From positions 763,956 through 827,955 of the forward strand of contig NZ_MPIN01000003.1 of NCBI RefSeq assembly GCF_001887355.1: a stretch of DNA of 64,000 nt, read 5' to 3'. How positions within the stretch are numbered: the stretch's first letter is position 1; every line of letters starts with the position of its first letter. Positions 26,071 through 35,880 of this stretch are shown piece by piece. The notes beneath the pieces are model-generated. The model had not been told where the DNA came from. It did no database searches and saw nothing but the letters and a program-made list of their open reading frames with translations. Position numbers and translations under genes: made by a program. The DNA comes from Cystobacter ferrugineus (GTDB lineage Bacteria > Myxococcota > Myxococcia > Myxococcales > Myxococcaceae).

Positions 26071-27900
26071 ATGGACAGGCCCACCGTCTTCATCAGCTAC
26101 AGCCACGAGGATGAGGCGTGGAAGGAGCGTGTCTCGACCCATCTGACCGTCCTCCACGAGTCCCTGGAAGCCTGGGACGACTCCCACATCGAGCCAGGTG
26201 CGGACTGGCGGACGGAACTCGAGCAGGCGATCAGCGGTGCGGGCGCGGCGGTGCTGCTGATCTCGGCCCACTTCCTGAGTTCGAGGTTCATCCTCGAGGA
26301 AGAAGTGCCCCGGCTCCTCCAGCGCCGGGCGGACAGCGGGCTTCACCTCATTCCCCTGTTGCTCTCGCCCTGTGACTGGGAGGCCGCCGAGTGGCTTCAG
26401 CGGTTGCAGCTTCGCCCCAGGGGGGCTCGAGCCCTGTCGGAGCAGAGCAGGCATGCCATCGATGCGGAACTCGCCTCCCTGGCCAAGGAGCTTCGCCTGC
26501 TCACGAGCAGGTCGGTCCAGGATGTCGTTTCCGCGCCGTACCTTCCGCGGCCGGTCGATGTCTCCATCTCCAGGCTGCCCCTCTCCGGGGAGCATCTGTT
26601 TGGCCGCGAGCGGGAGCTGGCCCTGCTCGATGGTGCGTGGGCCGATCCGGACACCCACGTCATCAGCCTGGTGGCCTGGGGCGGAGTGGGCAAGTCCAGT
26701 CTGGTGAATCAATGGCTGGGAAAACTTGCGATGAACCATTACCGCGGGGCGCACCGGGTCTATGGCTGGTCCTTCTTCAGCCAGGGCCAGCGGGACACGA
26801 CGGCCCTGGCCGATGACTTCCTGTCCGAGGCGCTCAAGCGCATGGGTGACCCCGCCCCGACCCAGGGAGCGGTCTGGGAGCGCGGTGAGCGGCTGGCCAG
26901 GTACATCCAGCAGGAGCGGATGCTGCTCATCCTGGACGGGCTGGAGCCGCTGCAGGCCCAGCCGGGACCCACCTGGGGCCGGCTCAAGGATCCCGGCCTG
27001 TCGGTCCTCGTTCGCGAGCTGGCCTTCTTCAACCCCGGGTTGTGCGTCATCACCTCGCGCGTTCGCGTCACCGACATCGATCACTTCCGCAACACCACCG
27101 CGCCCGTCATCGAGCTGGAGGGGCTCTCGGAGGCCGCGGGGGCGGAGTTGCTCCAGAGCCTGGGGGTGGGTGGTTCGCAAGAGGAATTGCAACAGGCCTC
27201 ACGTGAGCTCGGCGGGCACAGCCTGGCCCTCAACCTGCTGGGAACCTACCTCTTCGGCGAGCTGTGCCGGGTGTACACCCTCCTCGGCGAGCCGGCCCGG
27301 GCCGTCCAGTACGGCGAGCGCGCCGTCGGGTTGTCGCGAGAGACGGGGGCTGCCTGGCAACACAGCCGCCAGCTCGCCATCCTCGCCTGTGCGCTCACCC
27401 AGTGCGGCCGCTCGGCAGAGGCCGAGGAACTCTGCCTGCGCGCCGCCTCCCTGCCACGGGGCGAGGACTGGCTGGTGTTTCTCTTCGGCGACCTCGCGTA
27501 TTGCGAGCTGCTGCTGGATCAGGGCCGCTCCCAGGAGGTGTTCCTCCGGCTCGGTCCCTATGTGGAATGGGAGCGGTCGTCAGGCAGCCGGCAGCTCGTG
27601 GGAACGCTCCAATGGTGCCTGGGCAAAGCCCACCTGCGGCGGAGCGCGGAGGCTCCGGAGTCTCTCGGCCTGGCGCTGGAGTTCCTGAGCGAAGGCATCC
27701 TGCTGATGCGCAAGGTGGGGACGCCGATGCTGATAACCCCCGCCTTGACCAGCCGGGCCGCGGTCCACCGGCTGCGGGGCTCGTTCGAGCTGGCGTGGAG
27801 AGACCTGCCAGCAGCACCTGGCGCCTGCCTTTCACACCTCACGCAGGCGAACACGTCCATGACCACGTGCCCCCTGGCCGATCCGCCGGGAGGCACCTAG
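26071..27900 (+). pseudogene. TIR-NB-ARC-TPR protein, internally deleted and 3'-truncated
   Basis: The TIR domain begins at PTVFISYSHEDEAW and includes the acidic EEEVP of helix C, where NADase TIR domains carry the catalytic Glu. FGRERELALLDGAW, the P-loop VAWGGVGKSSLV and Walker B MLLILDGLEPLQ mark an NB-ARC/STAND ATPase. The sequence then jumps from SLALNLLGTYL straight to LCRVYTLLGEPARAVQYGERA; relatives I recall have about 250 residues in between. The TPR part stops after LAWRDL, and the TAG stop codon lies in the end of the following IS. Other starts exist at 26002 and 25963. It was probably a TIR immune (abortive infection) protein. Confidence 0.75.
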
Positions 27901-29558
27901 CCCGGATCGATCACAAAGGGAGGGAACACCGCGTAGCGACCGGCCGATAACTGGAGAGTTCTCAAGGCTTTCCACCCATCGGAAGGAGCTACGCGGTGAA
28001 AACAGAGCGTAACGCGAAGCAGGTCGAGTTCGACAGCGTGGGAAGGAGGAAACTGGTGGCGGCGTTCGACGGCGAGCACATCTCGTCGGATGGAGGGCTG
28101 GCGCTGTTGCACCGAACGGACCAGCGGTTCGAGCTGATGCGGAAGTTCGCCGAGTGCTTCAAGGACTTGAGAAGGCCGGAGTTGATTGAGCACTCGGTGG
28201 AAGAACTCGTCCGACAGCGCGTTTTCGGCATCGCGTGCGGCTACGAGGACCTGGTGGACCATGAGACGCTGCGAAACGACCCGCTGCTTGCGGCCGTGGT
28301 GGGCAAGTCGGAGCCCCAGAAGCAGCCTTTGGCCAGCCCGAGCACGCTCAACCGGCTGGAGCTGACGCCAGCGGACGCGACGGCCGAGGCCCGCTACCGG
28401 AAGGTGGTTTACGACGGCCAGGCCATCGAGAACTTCTTCGTCGATGCGTTCCTGGATGCGCACCGTGAGCCGCTGCGCGAAGTGGTGCTGGACCTCGATG
28501 CGACAGACGACCCGATTCACGGCACGCAGGAGGGCCGCTTCTTCCACGGCTACTACGGCAACTACTGCTACCTGCCGCTCTACATCTTCGCTGGCGACTT
28601 CCTGCTGTGCGCCAGGCTGCGCACCGCCGACCTCGACGCCGCCGCGGGCTCGCTGGAGGAAGTGCAGCGGCTCGTCTCGCGCATCCGCGCGCGCTGGCCG
28701 CAGACGCGCATCCTCCTGCGTGCGGATTCCGGCTTCGCCCGGGATGAACTCATGACCTGGTGCGAGCAGAACGGCATCGACTTCGTGTTCGGTCTGGCTC
28801 GAAACGCCCGGCTGGAAGCCATGATAAGCGGGGACCTGAAGCTGGTGCGCGCTGTCTCCCGCGAAGAGCGTAAAGGCGCTCCGGTGCGGGCGTACCGGGA
28901 ACTTCGCTACCGCACCCTGGAGTCCTGGACGCGCGAACGCCGCGTTGTCGCGAAGGCCGAGTGGCTCGGGGACAAATTCAACCCGCGCTTCGTGGTGACT
29001 TCTTTGCGCCCCCAGGAGCATGAGGCCCGGGCTCTGTACGAGCAGCTCTACTGCGCCCGCGGCGACATGGAGAACCGAATCAAGGAGCAGCAGTTGGACC
29101 TCTTCGCCGACAGGACCAGCGCCCACTCCCTGCGCGCCAACCAGCTGCGCCTCTGGTTTGCCTCCGCCGCGTACGTCCTGCTGAACCTGCTGCGCCACTT
29201 CGGCCTACGCGGCACCGAGATGGAGCGGGCGCAGGCGGGCACCATCCGGTTGAAGCTGCTCAAGGTTGCCGCCATCGTCCGCGTCAGCGTCCGCCGCGTC
29301 GTGCTCTCGCTCAGCGCGGCTGCGCCGGTGAAGGACCTCTTCGCGCGCATCGCCCAACAGCTCCACGAAGTCCCAACTCCCTCCTGACGCCTCGCAGCTC
29401 TTTGACAACCTCGACGGGCCTGAACGCCGGCTGGTGCAGGCCACTGTCATGCCCGCAGCTCGCTGCCGCGTGTCCATTCGCCACGCGCCGCGCGCAGACG
29501 CCGCCAATTGATGCCTGGCCACCCGGCGCGGGCCTTCGTGTGACCGATCCGGGCTAGG
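27896..29558 (+). mobile_element. IS1380-family insertion sequence, complete
   Basis: 1663 bp. Terminal inverted repeats of 20 bp (27896-27915 and 29539-29558, one mismatch) begin CCTAGCCCGGATCG. One transposase gene fills most of the element. No matching target duplication is seen: the left flank reads ggaggca and the right flank cccgcca. That suggests a deletion or recombination next to the insertion. Confidence 0.9.
27996..29387 (+). CDS. IS1380-family transposase (DDE)
   Basis: 463 residues, full length for the family. Recognised by VAAFDGEHISSDGGLALLH at the N-terminus, the first catalytic Asp in LDLDATDDPIHGTQEG, the second in ILLRADSGFARDELM, and the Glu region YCARGDMENRIKEQQLDLFADRTS. 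The frame is intact and all catalytic residues are present, so the element may still be mobile. The start lies 100 bases inside the left end. Confidence 0.93.
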   Translation: MKTERNAKQVEFDSVGRRKLVAAFDGEHISSDGGLALLHRTDQRFELMRKFAECFKDLRRPELIEHSVEELVRQRVFGIACGYEDLVDHETLRNDPLLAAVVGKSEPQKQPLASPSTLNRLELTPADATAEARYRKVVYDGQAIENFFVDAFLDAHREPLREVVLDLDATDDPIHGTQEGRFFHGYYGNYCYLPLYIFAGDFLLCARLRTADLDAAAGSLEEVQRLVSRIRARWPQTRILLRADSGFARDELMTWCEQNGIDFVFGLARNARLEAMISGDLKLVRAVSREERKGAPVRAYRELRYRTLESWTRERRVVAKAEWLGDKFNPRFVVTSLRPQEHEARALYEQLYCARGDMENRIKEQQLDLFADRTSAHSLRANQLRLWFASAAYVLLNLLRHFGLRGTEMERAQAGTIRLKLLKVAAIVRVSVRRVVLSLSAAAPVKDLFARIAQQLHEVPTPS

Positions 29559-29890
29559 CCCGCCAGCGCGGGCCGGCGCCCAGCGCGTCTCGAGCGGCTC
29601 CTTGCTGCCCGCCCAGCGTCCGCGCGCGTCCAGCGGCTGGAGCTTCGCGAAGGACTCTCGCGCCAGGGCGTCCTGGTCCTGGTCGATGAGCTCATAGAAG
29701 TACTGGACGCCTCCGCGCTCCTGGATTGCGAAGGTACATCCCCGCATCCTCGAGGACCGTGCGGGTGCCGCCGGGGTTCGTGTCCTCGTCGTACTCGTCG
29801 CACAGCCCCTTGGGGTACACGCCGGCCCTGGCCGCGCTCCCAGCAGGTGCGCGGCAGGGGCCTGGCTCTCTGGGCTGGGGCGGCTCGAGC
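29559..29890 (-). pseudogene. Frameshifted gene remnant next to the IS
   Basis: On the minus strand VYPKGLCDEYDEDTNPGG and RTVLEDAGMY continue in another frame as FAIQERGGVQYFYELIDQDQ and ARESFAKLQPLDARG. The two joined frames read as one ordinary protein broken by a shift near 29745. The 3' part runs up to the right end of the IS, so the gene was probably cut there. No family recognised. Confidence 0.5.
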
Positions 29891-29891
29891 C

Positions 29892-30173
29892 TCAACACCA
29901 CGCGGCCCGAGGGGGCTGGCGCGCCGCGGCCCGCCTCGCACCTGCCGGGGGCTGGCCCAGGTGCTCCAGAATCGCGCGCACCCCTCCCGCTTCCTTCACG
30001 TACGCCAGCACCCACTCCTCGTAGGGAGGAGAAACCACATCGCTGTCGTGCCGGTCAATCGCGGCACGCGCATCCACCAGATGTTGCAGGACCTCACGCG
30101 CCTTGTCGGGCATTGCGCGGTGATACCAGGGCCCACTGGCGAACGTTCCTGACGAGCCATAGGTTGGCGCCAT
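29892..30173 (-). CDS. Hypothetical protein, possibly a fragment
   Basis: 93 residues from the ATG at 30173. The middle reads as real protein (DKAREVLQHLVDARAAI, PPYEEWVLAYVKEAGGVRAILEHLG), but the last 20 residues turn Arg/Ala-rich, as if the frame had been lost. It may be the 5' part of the same broken gene that continues in other frames downstream. No family recognised. Confidence 0.4.
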   Translation of the reverse strand: MAPTYGSSGTFASGPWYHRAMPDKAREVLQHLVDARAAIDRHDSDVVSPPYEEWVLAYVKEAGGVRAILEHLGQPPAGARRAAARQPPRAAWC

Positions 30174-30225
30174 GCGTTCTCGAAAATGGACCCCGGCGAA
30201 GCCCGCGAAAAACGTTCGCGCCAGC

Positions 30226-30798
30226 ATGAGCTCACTTGCCGCGGGACTTCTGCTGCTCGGCTGCACAAGACCGGACGGCGCGGCGGTTCATCGTGAACCC
30301 GGGGCCACCGTCTCTGTTCCATCACCCCAGGACAGTGGGGCGGGGACCGGCACAGTGGCTGAAACACCTGCACCAGCAATACCGCCCGTCACGGATGGTG
30401 GACCCCCTCCTGAGGGAGCAGGCAGTCAGCCGGGTCTGGCATCGCTTTCAGAGTCAGACCTGCAGAACGAGCCACTGAACGGCGAACTCCGGTGCGGTTT
30501 TGGAACGACAGCGAACGGACCGCTCATACTGATTGCCGCCGGGAATGTGGCGTCGAAGGTGCCCGCCGAGGCGCTCGTCAAGATTGACGGTGTGGTGACG
30601 CGCGTTTCCAGTCCGGGCGGCTTCAACGGGATGGTGAAGGGCGCGACCTTTACCGGCAGTGGCCACACCCTCCGGATTACCCTCACGGGTCCAGCGACTG
30701 GCGGAGGCGAATCGCCGCCCCGGCCGGCCACGTTGCGTCATGAGCGCAGCGGCAGCACGACCTCCAATATTGTCGGCCAATGGGTCTGCGGTCCCTGA
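30226..30798 (+). CDS. Hypothetical lipoprotein
   Basis: 190 residues from the ATG at 30226; an ATG 18 codons earlier is in frame but would clash with the divergent gene. The lipobox LLLLGC is near residue 13. A Pro/Ala-rich spacer follows, then a compact domain, from LNGELRCGFGTT through LILIAAGNVASKVPAEALVKI to GQWVCGP. This domain resembles an uncharacterised proteobacterial family with a Cys near each end, probably disulfide-linked. The function is unknown. Confidence 0.65.
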   Translation: MSSLAAGLLLLGCTRPDGAAVHREPGATVSVPSPQDSGAGTGTVAETPAPAIPPVTDGGPPPEGAGSQPGLASLSESDLQNEPLNGELRCGFGTTANGPLILIAAGNVASKVPAEALVKIDGVVTRVSSPGGFNGMVKGATFTGSGHTLRITLTGPATGGGESPPRPATLRHERSGSTTSNIVGQWVCGP

Positions 30799-31165
30799 GC
30801 GGCTTGGCTCGACCGTTACGAAGTCACGGCTTGACGGATTGCGGCGAGTGCTCCTCCTTGCGCACGGGCAGGAAGCGCATCCAGACCTCGATCTGGACGA
30901 TGTCCGCGATGATGGCGCACAGCAGTGCTTCGCTGCGCAGTCGCTACCTGGTCAAGATGGCCGCGTGGCAGGAGGTGCTGGTCCCACTGGTCGAGCAACG
31001 CCTGGGCGCCCAGCGCGGGACGAGTTCACGGGTGCGGGCCGCCGCCATCGGCGAGCGCACCAGGGCGCTCAGCGGCTGGCCGTTGATGTCCAGCCGGGCG
31101 GCATCCGGTAGTCGGGGAAGACCAGAGGGGAGAGTGCGCCCCTCCGGTCCCGGTGGGGCCCCTCG
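30799..31165. other. Stretch without a convincing gene
   Basis: 367 bases. On the minus strand a fragment at about 30830-30930 reads EALLCAIIADIVQIEVWMRF then LPVRKEEHSPQSVKP and stop, but it is preceded by an in-frame stop. It looks like the end of a decayed gene. Nothing else is recognisable. Confidence 0.4.
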
Positions 31166-31960
31166 CTAGGGGTAGGTGCCCTTGATGACCACGCCCTCGC
31201 GAGGGTAGTCGCCGTACGAGCACGCGAACCAGGTGCCAGCGGCCGGGTTGTCGATGGTGCAGGTCGCGAGCCCGTTGTTCGTGTAGGTCGAGCAGTCGTA
31301 GGCCGTCTTGGTGGGCTGCTCGCCGTAGCGCACATAGAGGTCCGGGGGGATGTTCCAGCCGGTCTTCGTGAGCCGCTCGGTGAAGACGACCGAGCTCGTT
31401 CCGCTCGGTACATCCAGCGTGAAGCACTTCCACTGGCTTCCCTTGTAGAGGTAGGGGGCCGTCTCCACGCCGTTGGTCAGTACGCTATCGCTGGGGATGC
31501 CCAGGGTGTACGTGCCCGTCAACTCCAGGCCCGAGGCGGAGGGGCCGAAGGCGCCGCTGATCTTCACGTACCAGGTGCCGGCCCGCGGGCGGAGGAAGGT
31601 GCAATTCACCCCGACGAGATTGCCCGGCCTACAGTCATACGTGTCGAAGGTCGGCTCGGAGCCGAATCTCACGTACATGTAGGCGGCGCCCTTGGCATCG
31701 GGCAACTGGTTCATGTCGAACGACAGTCTGCCCGTGCCCTCGGGCACCTCCAGCGTGTAGGTGCAACTCCAGGCATCGAGCTCGGCGGAAATGCCCGTCA
31801 CCGTCACGCCATTGGAGAGTGGGGTCGAGCAGGCCGTCTTCACGGCATCCGCCTGGACGCCCTGCGCGTGGGTGCTCTCCGTCAGCTCCGTGTTGCTGCC
31901 TTCCACTCCGCACGCCACGAGAGACAACGCGAGGAGCGCGGGCAAAATCCGATGATGCAT
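31166..31960 (-). CDS. Lipoprotein with two PPC (pre-peptidase C-terminal) domains
   Basis: 264 residues from the ATG at 31960, with caggagga ten bases upstream. Signal peptide with lipobox LSLVAC. Two similar beta-sandwich units follow. The first (about 50-160) contains LEVPEGTGRLSFDMNQLP and YMYVRFGSEPTFDTYDCRP and ends at GTWYVKISG. The second (about 165-264) contains LDVPSGTSSVVFTERL and DLYVRYGEQPTKTAYDC and ends at GTWFACSYG. PPC domains usually sit at the end of secreted proteases as adhesive or chaperone-like parts; here they stand alone. Probably outer-membrane or surface-exposed. Two Cys per unit may pair. Confidence 0.85.
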   Translation of the reverse strand: MHHRILPALLALSLVACGVEGSNTELTESTHAQGVQADAVKTACSTPLSNGVTVTGISAELDAWSCTYTLEVPEGTGRLSFDMNQLPDAKGAAYMYVRFGSEPTFDTYDCRPGNLVGVNCTFLRPRAGTWYVKISGAFGPSASGLELTGTYTLGIPSDSVLTNGVETAPYLYKGSQWKCFTLDVPSGTSSVVFTERLTKTGWNIPPDLYVRYGEQPTKTAYDCSTYTNNGLATCTIDNPAAGTWFACSYGDYPREGVVIKGTYP

Positions 31961-32412
31961 CAAGGGTGAGTCCTCCTGCTGACCCGTGGCGGAGATGCCA
32001 CCGCGGCCGCGCCTTGATACAAACAGAAAGCGGGTGTTCCCCTCAAAGCCATTCAGTCCAGCCGAAATCCTGAAGCATGACAGCTTCTCGTGACCCCAGT
32101 GGGTCCGCTGGATGAGTCTGCTTTTCCAAGAAAATGGAAATAATTGTCTTTCTCTTTCAAAGACGCCCACTCTCCTGCCTGGGCAGGCGTGTGCCCCATG
32201 ATCGCTGGGTATCGGGAGGACATGACGTTGGCCATGTCCACCTCCCTGGCGGGGAGCGCGATCGTGGTGGTGGCCTTCGTGGTGTTCTTCCCCTTCATGC
32301 CCAGCGGCCCTGCTCCAGCGAGTCCAGGAGCGCCGCCGCGACCTCGGGCGTGGAGACGTCCCGCGAGCATGGTGTCTGGCATGGCTTCCTCCACGAGGGG
32401 GCTGGCCGGTAA
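31961..32412. other. Intergenic stretch, no supported gene
   Basis: 452 bases between the PPC lipoprotein and the CYP102 control region. Short frames exist on both strands, one on the plus strand with a hydrophobic run (SAIVVVAFVVFFPFM), but none has codon bias or a family match I can support. Confidence 0.4.
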
Positions 32413-32428
32413 TTTATAGACCGATAAG
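32413..32428. promoter_or_regulatory. Putative TetR operator 1 for the CYP102 operon
   Basis: TTTATAGACCGATAAG is a 16-bp imperfect palindrome that fits, in reverse complement, the consensus CTkATnGnnCnATnAG shared with the two sites nearer the gene. It lies 154 bases upstream of the start codon. Confidence 0.5.
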
Positions 32429-32521
32429 TTCCCAGGGCTCTTCAGGCCCGGACCTCCGGCCTGTCAATCTCCCGTGGCCATGCATTGCTCCGAGGGGGCC
32501 TTGACGCCTCGACCCCAGGTG

Positions 32522-32537
32522 CTTATAGAGCTATCAG
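32522..32537. promoter_or_regulatory. Putative TetR operator 2 for the CYP102 operon
   Basis: CTTATAGAGCTATCAG is nearly self-complementary. Its centre is 18 bp from that of the next site, which would place two repressor dimers on similar faces of the helix. It lies 45 bp before the CYP102 start. Confidence 0.6.
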
Positions 32538-32539
32538 CA

Positions 32540-32555
32540 CTTATTGACCTATCAG
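32540..32555. promoter_or_regulatory. Putative TetR operator 3 for the CYP102 operon
   Basis: CTTATTGACCTATCAG follows the same palindromic consensus as the other two sites and ends 27 bp before the CYP102 start codon, close enough to cover the promoter or ribosome landing region. Confidence 0.6.
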
Positions 32556-32581
32556 TCCAGGCCCGACTCCGGAGCGCACCC

Positions 32582-35500
32582 ATGGCCACCTCCACGTCCC
32601 TCGTCCCCATTCCGCAGCCCCGCCCCTGGCCCCTGGTGGGCAACCTCACCGACCTGGACGCCGAGCAGTCCACGCTGAGCATGATGGAGCTGGCCCGCCT
32701 CCACGGGCCCCTCTTCCGGTTGGTGTTCTTCGGCCAATCGCTCGTCGTGGTGGGCTCGCAGGAGCTGGTGAACGAGCTCTGTGACGAGAAGCGCTTCGGC
32801 AAGCTCGTCCACTCCTCGCTCCAGGAGCTCCGGGCCATTGGCGGGGACGGCCTGTTCACCGCGCATACCGAGGAGCCCAACTGGGGCAAGGCGCACCGCA
32901 TCCTCATGCCCGCCTTCGGGCCGCGTGGCGTGCGCGACATGTTCGCCCCCATGCTCGATGTGGCCGAGCAGATGCTCCTGCGCTGGGAGCGCTTCGGCGC
33001 CGGGACGGTGCTCGACGTGCCGGACCAGATGACGCGCCTCACGCTCGACACCCTCGCGCTCTGCGCCTTCGACTACCGCTTCAACAGCTTCTACCAGGAC
33101 GCGCTGCACCCGTTCGTGGGCGCCATGGTGAATGGCCTCCACGAGGCGGGGGCCCGCTCGGGCCGCCTGGAGGTGGTCAACCGGCTCCTGCTGCCCAACG
33201 CCCGGCGCTACGCGGAGGACATCCGGTTGATGCACACGGTGGCCGATCAGATCATCGCGGAGCGGCGGCGCGATCCGGACGCGGGCCAGAAGAATGATCT
33301 GCTCGGCCGCATGCTGTCCGCGAGGGATCCCGTCACCGGGGAGACGCTGTCCGACGAGAACATCCGCTACCAGATGGTGACGTTCCTGATCGCCGGGCAC
33401 GAGACGACGAGCGGCCTGCTCTCGTTCGCGCTCTACCTGCTCTTGAAGAATCCCCGGGTGCTCCACGCCGCGCGCGCCCGCGTCGACGAGGTGCTCGGGA
33501 GCGACACGCCGCGCCTGGAGCACCTGCCCGCCCTGCGCTACGTGGAGCAGGTCCTCATGGAGACGCTGCGCCTGTGGCCCACGGCGCCCGGCTTCGCGGT
33601 ACGGGCGCATGAGGACACCGTCATCGGTGGCCGCCATGCCGTGACGACCCAGGACACGCTGCTGATCTTCCCGCCCATCCTGCACCGGGACCCAAAGGTC
33701 TGGGGACCCGACGTGGAGGCATTCCGGCCCGAGCGCTTCGACCGCGAAGCGGAGGCACGGCTGCCGCCCAACGCCTGGAAGCCCTTCGGCAATGGCCAGC
33801 GCGCCTGCATCGGACGGCCCTTCGCCATGCAGGAGGCCCAGCTCGTCCTGTCGATGATCCTGCGGCGCTTCGAGCTCTTCGAGGACGACCCGTCCTACAC
33901 CCTGCGGATCAAGGAGACACTCACCCTCAAGCCCGAGGGCTTCCGCATCCGCGCGCGGCGGCGCGACCCGGCCGCGTCCAAACCCCGGAGTGTCGTGCCG
34001 GGCGCGCCTCGGGACACACCCGCGCCCGCACCGGTCCTGGCACGCCCCGAGGGCCCCCGCACGCCCCTGCTGGTGCTCTACGGGTCGAACACGGGCTCGG
34101 CGCAGGCGTTCGCGCAGCGCATCGGGAGCGATGCGCCCTCCCACGGCTACAGCGTGCGGGTCGCGCCCATGGACGAGCACGCGGGCCGGCTGCCGACCCA
34201 GGGCGCGGTCATCGTCCTCACCGCCTCGTACGAGGGCCAGCCCCCCGACAACGCCCGCCAGTTCGTCGCCGCGCTCGAGGCGGCCCCGGCCGGCGCGTTC
34301 GCGGGCGTGAACTACACGGTCTTCGGCTGCGGCAACCGGCAGTGGGCGCGCACCTACCAGGCCGTGCCCCTCCAGGTGGATGCCCTGCTGGAGCAGGCGG
34401 GCGCCACCCGGCTCAAGCCGCGCGGCGAGGCGGATGCCTCCGAGGACTTCTTCGGCGCCTTCGATGCCTGGTACGCGACGCTCTGGCCCACGCTCGCCGC
34501 CACCTTCGGCCAGGAGGCCGCCGGGACGTCCGAGGCGTCCCGGCTCCAGATCGAGGTGGTGCGCGACCACCGCTCCACCCTGCTGCGGCAGGAGGACCTG
34601 GGCGCGGGACAGCTCGTGGAGAACCGGGAGCTGGTGAACCTGGCCTCCCCGCATGCCCGCTCCAAGCGGCACCTGGAGATCGTCCTGCCCGAGGGGATGA
34701 CGTACCGGGCCGGGGACTACCTGGCCGTGCTCCCCAGGAATCCGGGGGTGAGCGTCGAGCGCGCCCTGCGCCGGTTCGGCTTCACCCCGGACAGCCAGAT
34801 CATCGTGCACAAGGAGGGCGCCCGGCTCACGGCGCTGCCCACCGACTACCCCATCGCCGTGAGCGAGCTGCTCACCAGCTATGTGGAGCTCGGACAGCCC
34901 GCCACCCGGGCCCAGGTCGAGACGCTCGCGAAGGCCACGCGCTGCCCGCCGGAAAAGCAGCCCCTGGAGGCGCTCGCCCAGGAGGCGCTGTACCGGCGCG
35001 AGGTGCTCGACAAGCGCGTGAGCGTGCTGGACCTGCTGGAGCGCTTCCCCGCGTGCGAGCTGTCCTTCGCCGCGTTCCTGGAGATGCTGCCGCCGCTCAA
35101 GGCCCGGCAGTATTCGATCGCGTCCTCGCCCTTGTGGGACAAGCGCCGCTGCGCGCTCACGGTCGCCGTCGTCGATGCGCCCGCGTACTCGGGCCAGGGC
35201 CGCTACCTCGGCGTGACGTCCAACTACCTCGCGGCTTCGGCGCCCGCCTCCCGCGTGTCCGTGGCGGTGCGGCCCAGCCACCCCCGCTTCCATCCACCGG
35301 AGGATCCCCAGGTGCCCCTGGTGATGATCTGCGCCGGGAGCGGGCTCGCCCCCTTCCGGGGCTTCCTGCAGGAGCGCGCCCTCCAGGCCCAGGAGGGCCG
35401 GCGCGTCGGACCGGCGCTGCTCTTCTTCGGCTGCGACCACCCGGACGCGGACTTCCTCTACCGCGAGGAGCTGGAGGCCTGGCAACGCGCGGGAATCGTG

Positions 35501-35773
35501 GACGTGCGGCCCGCCTTCACCTACGCGCCGGAGGGCGAGGTGACCTTCGTCCAGCACCGTGTCTGGAAGGATCGCGCGGACGTGGCCGCGCTCTTCCAGC
35601 GGGGCGCCACGGTGTACGTCTGCGGCGATGGCCGGCGCATGGCGCCCGCGGTGCGGGAAACACTGGTGCGCATCTACGAGGAGGCCGCCCGGGTGCCGCG
35701 CGAGGAGGCCGAGCAGTGGGCCCTGCGCGTGGAGCGCGAGCAAGGCCGCTTCGTGGCGGATGTCTTCGCATGA
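32582..35773 (+). CDS. CYP102-type self-sufficient cytochrome P450/NADPH-P450 reductase (P450-BM3-like)
   Basis: 1063 residues from the ATG at 32582, with ggag eight bases upstream. The P450 domain (about 1-460) is very close to BM3: GDGLFTAHTEEPNWGKAHRI (including the BM3 Phe87 position), the I helix FLIAGHETTSGLLSFALY (Thr275), the ExxR motif ETLRLWPTAP, and the heme Cys409 in PFGNGQRACIG. A flavodoxin-like FMN domain starts near 500 (VLYGSNTGSAQ). The FAD/NADPH reductase part has ARQYSIASSP and ICAGSGLAPFRGFLQ. It should hydroxylate fatty acids near the chain end using NADPH. The TetR gene behind is the likely repressor. Confidence 0.95.
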   Translation: MATSTSLVPIPQPRPWPLVGNLTDLDAEQSTLSMMELARLHGPLFRLVFFGQSLVVVGSQELVNELCDEKRFGKLVHSSLQELRAIGGDGLFTAHTEEPNWGKAHRILMPAFGPRGVRDMFAPMLDVAEQMLLRWERFGAGTVLDVPDQMTRLTLDTLALCAFDYRFNSFYQDALHPFVGAMVNGLHEAGARSGRLEVVNRLLLPNARRYAEDIRLMHTVADQIIAERRRDPDAGQKNDLLGRMLSARDPVTGETLSDENIRYQMVTFLIAGHETTSGLLSFALYLLLKNPRVLHAARARVDEVLGSDTPRLEHLPALRYVEQVLMETLRLWPTAPGFAVRAHEDTVIGGRHAVTTQDTLLIFPPILHRDPKVWGPDVEAFRPERFDREAEARLPPNAWKPFGNGQRACIGRPFAMQEAQLVLSMILRRFELFEDDPSYTLRIKETLTLKPEGFRIRARRRDPAASKPRSVVPGAPRDTPAPAPVLARPEGPRTPLLVLYGSNTGSAQAFAQRIGSDAPSHGYSVRVAPMDEHAGRLPTQGAVIVLTASYEGQPPDNARQFVAALEAAPAGAFAGVNYTVFGCGNRQWARTYQAVPLQVDALLEQAGATRLKPRGEADASEDFFGAFDAWYATLWPTLAATFGQEAAGTSEASRLQIEVVRDHRSTLLRQEDLGAGQLVENRELVNLASPHARSKRHLEIVLPEGMTYRAGDYLAVLPRNPGVSVERALRRFGFTPDSQIIVHKEGARLTALPTDYPIAVSELLTSYVELGQPATRAQVETLAKATRCPPEKQPLEALAQEALYRREVLDKRVSVLDLLERFPACELSFAAFLEMLPPLKARQYSIASSPLWDKRRCALTVAVVDAPAYSGQGRYLGVTSNYLAASAPASRVSVAVRPSHPRFHPPEDPQVPLVMICAGSGLAPFRGFLQERALQAQEGRRVGPALLFFGCDHPDADFLYREELEAWQRAGIVDVRPAFTYAPEGEVTFVQHRVWKDRADVAALFQRGATVYVCGDGRRMAPAVRETLVRIYEEAARVPREEAEQWALRVEREQGRFVADVFA

Positions 35774-35880
35774 GGGCCGCATGCCCCCTCCTTCCCACCA
35801 GGCGCCCCGGCGAGCGCCTGGCGGGTGTCCCCACGCACTTGGGGGAGGACGAAAGCGCCCGGAGCGAGCAGGATGGCGGC

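Noticed and set aside
26071-27900. Working TIR defence system
   Set aside because: Internal deletion and IS truncation make normal function unlikely.
32134-32419. Two overlapping 91-92-codon frames upstream of CYP102
   Set aside because: One has a short hydrophobic run, but there is no convincing ribosome-binding site or family, and they run into the operator region.
32552-35782. 1076-codon antisense open frame over the CYP102 gene
   Set aside because: The sense strand encodes an unmistakable P450-reductase; the antisense product has random composition.
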